Positions 22,016 to 25,254 of a stretch of 25,254 bases of DNA are shown in pieces. The stretch is from contig URAG01000033.1 of assembly GCA_900545755.1 (NCBI GenBank), positions 1-25,254 on the forward strand, written 5' to 3'. The position numbers were made by a program, and so were the translations under genes. Position 1 is the first letter of the stretch, and each line of letters opens with the position of its first letter. Under the pieces are notes generated by a model. That model was not told the origin of the DNA. It was given only the letters and a program-made list of their open reading frames with translations, and made no database searches. This DNA comes from an uncultured Cloacibacillus sp. (GTDB lineage Bacteria; Synergistota; Synergistia; Synergistales; Synergistaceae).

Positions 22016-22044
22016 ATTATAGCGGCGGCTGGCGGCGCGTTCAA
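22016..22044 (-). promoter_or_regulatory. Strong sigma70 promoter of the repeat-motif small protein gene
   Basis: On the minus strand TTGAAC (22044-22039), 17-base spacer, TATAAT (22021-22016), predicted start about 33 bases before the ATG. It is among the best promoters in the window. Confidence 0.85.
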
Positions 22045-22049
22045 TTTAA

Positions 22050-22074
22050 GTTTAATATCAATAATTTATTAAAC
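22050..22074. promoter_or_regulatory. AT-rich inverted repeat upstream of the strong promoter
   Basis: GTTTAATA (22050-22057) and TATTAAAC (22067-22074) are an 8-bp inverted repeat separated by nine bases. It sits five bases upstream of the -35 at 22044-22039. In this GC-rich DNA it could be an UP element or an activator site. Confidence 0.5.
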
Positions 22075-22173
22075 GCAGCAATCAATGGCGTACGGTTATC
22101 AATAGAGCCGCCGTTCACGGCGCACAGAATAAAACGCCTCAACCGATAGAATACCGGAATATGAAAGCGGCAA

Positions 22174-22205
22174 AGCGGATTAAGTGCGGCGGCGGATAAT
22201 CCGCT
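22174..22205. repeat. Hairpin downstream of the HisF-like gene
   Basis: AGCGGATT (22174-22181) pairs with AATCCGCT (22198-22205). On the minus strand three Ts follow, so it may be a weak terminator for the HisF-like gene. The rest of 22075-22272 holds no gene I can support. Confidence 0.35.
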
Positions 22206-22272
22206 GAAAAACGAAAGGGCCGCCCTGCGGATGACTCGACGGGGCTGACCTGATTTTTCTGTTATGCAGTTT

Positions 22273-23046
22273 TTACGCTTCGGCGCAGAGCAGCTCTTCC
22301 GGTGCGCTCATGTCAACTCCCATAGTGCTGAGGAAGCGCTTCAGCGTCAGTATAGAAGTCTCGCTGCGGCGGAAGAGCGTAGACGAGACGACCGCCGAGG
22401 CCATGCCGCATGAAAGAAGGCCATAGAGTTCGCGGCTGTCTGCGGCGGCGCAGGCGGATGCGACAGGCACGCCGACCGCCGGGGCTATGAGCTTCACGAA
22501 ATCCGCGTCGCATTGCTTCACACGCCCGCCGCGCTCCATACTGACAAGCAGCAGCTCGCCGGCGCCGAGCCACTCAGCCGCAAGCGCCCAGCCGTATGCG
22601 TCCATGCGCCCGGCCTGCGCGCCGCCCTCGGTGCAGACTTCCCAATAGCCGTCGCCGCGCCGCTGCGCGCATATCGCAACCGTGACGCCGTTACGGCCGA
22701 ATACCTCCGCCGCCTCGCGCACGAGCCCCGGATTGCGCACGGCCGCGTCGCCGAGTACCACGCCGTCCGCCCCAGCTTCGCGCAGTGCGCCGAGCTCGCG
22801 CGGGCTGCCAGCGCATCCAGCCGTGACTGGAACGCAGAGTTCCGCCGACGCGCGCCGCACAACGTCCGCGAGGCCTTCGCCGCGCGCTGAAACGTCGATG
22901 AACATCACGCCGTCAGCGCCGGCGCGCGCGTACGCCGCGGCGCACTCGACCGGGTCGCTCGGGCCGCGCTTTCCGCAGTAGACCGGGCCTTCCTCAGCTA
23001 TTCCGTTTATTACCTTCACGCATGGGATTATCTTTTTACCGAACAT
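22273..23046 (-). CDS. HisF-like TIM-barrel protein lacking both catalytic aspartates
   Basis: The 257-residue protein aligns from end to end with imidazole glycerol phosphate synthase cyclase HisF: KKIIPCVKVINGIAEEG at the start, SDPVECAAAYARAGADGVMFIDVSA, AAVRNPGLVREAAEVFG, VTVAICAQR and GAGELLLVSMERGG. The two catalytic residues of HisF are gone: Asp11 is Lys11 here (CVKV against CLDV), and the Asp of AIDAKR (Asp130 in Thermotoga) is Cys126. Phosphate-binding glycine loops TVGGGI and ASGGAG read TAGCAG and ASACAA. It has 11 cysteines, many at strand ends. No histidine-pathway genes are next to it. So it is almost surely not a cyclase; a new role for a conserved barrel is the likely reading. 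ATG 23046 follows AAAGGTGAT. Confidence 0.85.
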   Translation of the reverse strand: MFGKKIIPCVKVINGIAEEGPVYCGKRGPSDPVECAAAYARAGADGVMFIDVSARGEGLADVVRRASAELCVPVTAGCAGSPRELGALREAGADGVVLGDAAVRNPGLVREAAEVFGRNGVTVAICAQRRGDGYWEVCTEGGAQAGRMDAYGWALAAEWLGAGELLLVSMERGGRVKQCDADFVKLIAPAVGVPVASACAAADSRELYGLLSCGMASAVVSSTLFRRSETSILTLKRFLSTMGVDMSAPEELLCAEA

Positions 23047-23102
23047 TTATATCACCTTTCCAGAATTTATCAAAAGTTTTAAGTTGCCATCCCGCGCCGT
23101 CG

Positions 23103-23157
23103 TTTCCGCGCGCCTTCCCGAATTCCGCGTTATTCCGTAAAGTTCCGATGGCTTCCG
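23103..23157. repeat. 10-bp-phased TTCCG direct repeats (CGGAA on the minus strand)
   Basis: TTCCG begins at 23123, 23133, 23143 and 23153, exactly 10 bp apart, with related TTTCCG at 23103-23108 and TTCCCG at 23115-23120. The bases between differ. They lie 57-111 bp upstream of the HisF-like start codon, on the same face of the DNA helix. Confidence 0.7.
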
Positions 23158-23331
23158 AATATCGTCCCGCCAAGCGCCGTCGCGCTCTTCTCGCGCGCAG
23201 GGCGCGGCGCGCCGCATAACGCGCGGCTGGGACGGCGATCCGCGCCGCAGTCCGTCATTTTATCTCTCCCCGTTTCGCCCGCGCGCGGACGCATCCCGCG
23301 CACCTCCGCAGAAGCACCGCGGAACGCGCGC

Positions 23332-23351
23332 AAAAACGCGCCGCGGCGGCG
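23332..23351 (-). terminator. Minus-strand terminator-like hairpin
   Basis: CGCCG and CGGCG form a 5-bp GC stem with a 3-base loop (23339-23351). On the minus strand CG and TTTTT follow (23336-23332). It would end the candidate 39-aa peptide transcript. Confidence 0.5.
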
Positions 23352-23427
23352 TCTTCATACAAGGCAAATGAAATGTGAAATTATCGTAAAAGGATGAGGG
23401 CTTTCGCCATGCTTCGCGCGCCCGTCC

Positions 23428-23547
23428 CTAGCGGGAGGCGTCACGGCATGGCCCGCAATGTCGCGGTTCGTTACGGAGATGGATGGCGTGGAGCGTGCGC
23501 TCCGCCTGTTTTTCGACTGAAGCCGGAATTTTGTAAAGCGTCTTCAT
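23428..23547 (-). CDS. Candidate 39-residue peptide with a CGPC motif
   Basis: From ATG 23547 the minus strand encodes MKTLYKIPASVEKQAERTLH, AIHLRNEPRH, CGPCRDASR and stop. GGGGAGG lies about ten bases before the ATG, a promoter-like TTGCAA-17-TATTAT lies at 23648-23620, and a hairpin with T5 is at 23351-23332, so a whole transcription unit can be drawn. The CGPC sequence has the CxxC form of thioredoxin-like or metal-binding sites, but the peptide is too short for a thioredoxin fold. Third-position GC is lower than in neighbours (about 24 of 38 codons), so coding status is uncertain. No family is recognised; it could be a chance frame within a small RNA. Confidence 0.45.
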   Translation of the reverse strand: MKTLYKIPASVEKQAERTLHAIHLRNEPRHCGPCRDASR

Positions 23548-23595
23548 CTTCGTCCATCCTCCCCAAGCATTGCTTTGCTCTATTAAAGTGCTAGC

Positions 23596-23624
23596 TTGAT
23601 GATTTCCATCACGGGCCTTATAAT
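23596..23624 (+). promoter_or_regulatory. Sigma70 promoter of the HAD phosphatase gene
   Basis: TTGATG (23596-23601), 17-base spacer, TATAAT (23619-23624), 44 bases before the ATG. Its -10 overlaps the -10 of an opposing promoter. Confidence 0.8.
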
Positions 23625-23648
23625 ATCACGGGTTTGTCATTTTTGCAA
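23620..23648 (-). promoter_or_regulatory. Opposing promoter candidate sharing the same -10
   Basis: On the minus strand TTGCAA (23648-23643), 17-base spacer, TATTAT (23625-23620). It would drive the 39-residue peptide candidate and cannot be occupied together with the plus-strand promoter. Confidence 0.5.
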
Positions 23649-23668
23649 ACGACGACGGAGGAATAAAT

Positions 23669-24457
23669 ATGAAAGACGAATTCAAGGCCGACGCGCTGAT
23701 CTTCGACATTGACGGAGTGCTGCTCGACGTTACGAAATCCTTCCCCGAAGTTATACGGCGCTGCGTCGCGGACGGCTGGGAGAAATTCTGCGGCGGCGTG
23801 ACGGACTGCGCGGGCTATGGGCCGGAACACGAGTGGGTGATGAAGCGCCACGGCAGCTTCAACGACGACTACGACCTCGCGTGGACTCTGCTCTCGATGG
23901 CCGCGGCGAGCGGCGAGAAGCTGCTGTCGCGCGCGCTGCCTTCGCCCGAGCGCCTCGCGGAGGAGCTCGCGGACTTCCGCGCGCCGCTCGTCGAGTGGGT
24001 GCTCGGCAAATACGGCGGCCTCGTGCCGCGCGGCGAGAGCCGCGCGATGTGCGCCGGGCTCTACGGCGGCGCGGACGGCCTCTACAAACTGGAGAAGCCT
24101 ATGCTGGCACGCCGCTGGGACGAGCTGGGGCTGCCAGTCGCAATATATTCGGGGCGCAACGCATACGAGTGGGATCTCGCAAAAAAGACCCTCGGCTGGG
24201 AAGACTTTCCAGACGAACGCGTAATCCACAGCGACCACGGCATTCTGAAGCCTTCGCCCGAAGGGCTTGAAATCCTCTGCGAACGCATCGGCGCGTCGTC
24301 GCCCGTATTCTTCGGCGACACCGCGAGCGACATGAAGGCGCAGGCCGCATTCGGACGCGGGCGCTTCGCCGCGGTGGGCCGCCTGCTGCCCGAGGCGGAA
24401 TACAGGTTCGACACGACGGAAGAGGCCGTCGCCGCTTTCTCGCCTAAACGAGCGTAA
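23669..24457 (+). CDS. HAD-superfamily phosphatase (subfamily IA-like)
   Basis: The 262-residue protein has the four HAD motifs: LIFDIDGVLLD (motif I, Asp13 and Asp15 nucleophile and acid), VAIYSGRNAYEW (motif II Ser), ILKPSPEGL (motif III Lys) and FFGDTASDM (motif IV). A helical cap of about 120 residues lies between motifs I and II. The opening DALIFDIDGVLLDVTKSFPEVIRR resembles the small TIGR01548-type group of phosphatases, from memory. The substrate is a phosphomonoester of unknown nature. GGAGG precedes the ATG, and a good promoter lies just upstream. It is followed by a separate transcription unit, so it is probably monocistronic. It is next to the HisF-like gene but on the opposite strand. 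Confidence 0.9.
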   Translation: MKDEFKADALIFDIDGVLLDVTKSFPEVIRRCVADGWEKFCGGVTDCAGYGPEHEWVMKRHGSFNDDYDLAWTLLSMAAASGEKLLSRALPSPERLAEELADFRAPLVEWVLGKYGGLVPRGESRAMCAGLYGGADGLYKLEKPMLARRWDELGLPVAIYSGRNAYEWDLAKKTLGWEDFPDERVIHSDHGILKPSPEGLEILCERIGASSPVFFGDTASDMKAQAAFGRGRFAAVGRLLPEAEYRFDTTEEAVAAFSPKRA

Positions 24458-24484
24458 GAATCACGCTCGCACGTGAAAAAACGC

Positions 24485-24513
24485 TTGACAACGCCAATTT
24501 TTATAACTAGAAT
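24485..24513 (+). promoter_or_regulatory. Near-consensus sigma70 promoter
   Basis: TTGACA (24485-24490), 17-base spacer, TAGAAT (24508-24513): five to six matches in each box, the closest to consensus in the window. It drives the leader ORF and, through the terminator, possibly the ligase gene. Confidence 0.88.
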
Positions 24514-24564
24514 TTCTCGCGTGCAATATAGAGCTGATATTTCAGCGGAAGGAGGGCACGGGAC

Positions 24565-24663
24565 ATGACTAAGATATATAAGAGGCTTGACGATATTCAT
24601 GTCGCGCGGTTCTCCTTTACCGGCGCGGGTCCTCTTCACGGGATCTGCGCGAAATCGGCTTGA
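24565..24663 (+). CDS. 32-residue leader peptide or small protein
   Basis: From ATG 24565 the frame reads MTKIYKRLDDIHVARFSFTG then AGPLHGICAKSA and stops at TGA 24661-24663. AAGGAGG lies nine bases upstream and the near-consensus promoter about 50 bases upstream. A 9-bp hairpin starts inside the stop codon and a strong terminator follows within 50 bases. It could be an attenuation leader for the ligase gene or an independent small protein. It lacks runs of a single regulatory amino acid such as Phe or Trp, which argues against classic amino-acid attenuation. No family recognised. Confidence 0.6.
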   Translation: MTKIYKRLDDIHVARFSFTGAGPLHGICAKSA

Positions 24664-24688
24664 TTCTGAATACAAGATTTTCGGAATC
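24662..24688 (+). promoter_or_regulatory. Hairpin over the leader ORF stop codon
   Basis: GATTCTGAA (24662-24670) pairs with TTCGGAATC (24680-24688) over 9 bp with one T-G wobble and a nine-base loop. A ribosome finishing the leader ORF would mask the 5' arm. Confidence 0.6.
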
Positions 24689-24711
24689 GCATCCGCGTAT
24701 TTGTCGTAGAA

Positions 24712-24748
24712 GCAGGGCTCGCAATTTGATGCGGGGCCTGCTTTTTTT
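24712..24748 (+). terminator. Strong intrinsic terminator ahead of the ligase gene
   Basis: GCAGGGCTCGCA (24712-24723) pairs with TGCGGGGCCTGC (24730-24741) over 12 positions with one G-G mismatch and one wobble, six-base loop, then seven Ts. Only 40 bases separate it from the ligase ATG. A weak promoter TTGATG-16-TATAGC (24726-24753) overlaps it. Confidence 0.85.
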
Positions 24749-24788
24749 ATAGCTTTACAAAAATATTCACGGAAGGAATTGAGAGAAC

Positions 24789-25254
24789 ATGGAGAAACAG
24801 AACTACTTCCAGCCCGAGATCGAGTGCGCTTCGCGGGAACAGATCACGAAATGGCAGACCGAAGGCCTCATCCGCACGGTGAAGCACGCCTATGAAAACT
24901 CGGCCTACTACCGCAAAAAGATGGACGACCACGGCGTGAAACCCGAGGACATCAAGAGCCTCGCCGACATCACGAAGCTGCCTTTCATCTGTAAAGACGA
25001 CCTGCGCGAAGCCTATCCATACGGGCTCCTCTGCATGCCGCTGCACGACTGCGTCCGCATCCAGTCCACCAGCGGAACGACTGGACGCCGCGTCATCGCC
25101 TTCTACACACAGCACGACATCGACCTCTGGGATGCGACCTGCGCGCGCGCGATAGTCGCCGCGGGCGGAACCCCCGACGACGTCGTACAGGTCTGCTACG
25201 GCTACGGCCTCTTCACGGGCGGCCATGGACTCAACGGCGGCTCCCATAAGCTCG
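24789..25254 (+). CDS. paaK: Phenylacetate-CoA ligase (PaaK-type AMP-forming), 5' part only
   Basis: The frame is open from ATG 24789 to the window end (155 codons). It begins MEKQNYFQPEIECASREQIT, then RTVKHAYENSAYYRKKMDDHG, LPFICKDDLREAYPYGLLC and the AMP-binding P-loop STSGTTGRRVIAFYT, followed by GYGLFTGGHGLNGG. These are hallmarks of phenylacetate-CoA ligases. In amino-acid-fermenting anaerobes such enzymes link aryl or indole acetate, ATP and CoA, often together with indolepyruvate oxidoreductase in Phe, Tyr and Trp breakdown; the direction and substrate here are inference. GGAAGGAA lies upstream with longer than usual spacing. It sits just behind a leader ORF and terminator, so it may be attenuated. 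Confidence 0.93.
   Translation, partial: MEKQNYFQPEIECASREQITKWQTEGLIRTVKHAYENSAYYRKKMDDHGVKPEDIKSLADITKLPFICKDDLREAYPYGLLCMPLHDCVRIQSTSGTTGRRVIAFYTQHDIDLWDATCARAIVAAGGTPDDVVQVCYGYGLFTGGHGLNGGSHKL

Larger units (their letters stand above)
23047..23427. other. Gene-poor region with phased repeats and GC-rich spacer
   Basis: Apart from the phased CGGAA/TTCCG repeats at 23103-23157 and the small terminator at 23332-23351, I see no supportable gene. Short open frames on both strands lack start signals and family likeness. Confidence 0.5.
24458..24788 (+). promoter_or_regulatory. Leader region before the phenylacetate-CoA ligase gene
   Basis: Within these 331 bases are a strong promoter (24485-24513), a 32-codon ORF (24565-24663), a hairpin over its stop (24662-24688) and a strong terminator (24712-24748), all ahead of the ligase ATG. 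This is the order of a transcription attenuator. The bases CGCATC (24688-24693) can pair with GATGCG (24728-24733), which would open the terminator. No T-box sequence or known riboswitch core was found by eye. Confidence 0.5.

Noticed and set aside
23394..23594. A 66-codon plus-strand frame before the HAD gene
   Set aside because: Composition is irregular, no family likeness, and it overlaps the better-supported 39-residue minus-strand ORF and the HAD promoter region.
24485..24748. T-box or known riboswitch before the ligase gene
   Set aside because: The T-box sequence GGGTGGNACCGCG and other familiar cores are absent; a leader ORF with terminator describes the region better.

Overview
The window is GC-rich chromosomal DNA from what is probably an anaerobic, double-membrane bacterium that ferments amino acids. 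The gene mix (TolC-type efflux operon, anaerobic-style cobamide genes, an ApbE flavinylation operon, phenylacetate-CoA ligase) resembles Synergistetes such as Cloacibacillus or Synergistes. That placement is inferred from gene content and codon bias only. I see no insertion sequence, prophage, CRISPR array, rRNA or tRNA.

Layout. 1-73: start of tuf (EF-Tu), minus strand, cut by the window edge. 265-633: short DtxR-family metalloregulator. 865-3141: MrfA/YprA-type DNA-repair helicase. 3214-4748: membrane methyltransferase and amidohydrolase, minus strand. 4862-6935: two cobamide aminopropanol-arm genes (cbiB, then threonine-phosphate decarboxylase). 7073-12527: five-gene efflux operon (membrane-fusion protein, two ATPases matching the halves of YbhF, one ABC-2 permease, TolC-like protein) with a good sigma70 promoter. 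12612-12881: small membrane protein. 12947-13798: HxlR regulator coupled to a decayed acetyltransferase, divergent from an NAD(P)-binding protein (13950-14579) across a perfect palindrome. 14740-15612: radical SAM protein. 15848-16537: FadR-type regulator. 16717-18483: 588-aa protein with two related HTH motifs and an unassigned C-terminal region. 18536-21519: tight minus-strand operon apbE, NusG-II protein, Gx-transporter-family protein, B3/4-domain protein, DUF3795 protein. 21701-21976: small protein carrying a repeated motif, as its own transcription unit. 22273-23046: HisF-like protein without the catalytic aspartates. 23047-23668: gene-poor stretch with 10-bp-phased repeats, a candidate 39-aa peptide gene and two facing promoters. 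23669-24457: HAD phosphatase. 24485-24748: promoter, 32-residue leader ORF and strong terminator ahead of a phenylacetate-CoA ligase gene that runs off the end.

How it fits together. The ApbE/NusG-II/Gx set suggests flavin-based redox chemistry outside the cytoplasm. The cobamide genes provide a late step of B12 assembly. The efflux operon spans both membranes. The least explained and most interesting parts are the repeat-motif small protein, the dead HisF paralogue, the phased repeats, and the leader-ORF/terminator arrangement before the ligase gene.
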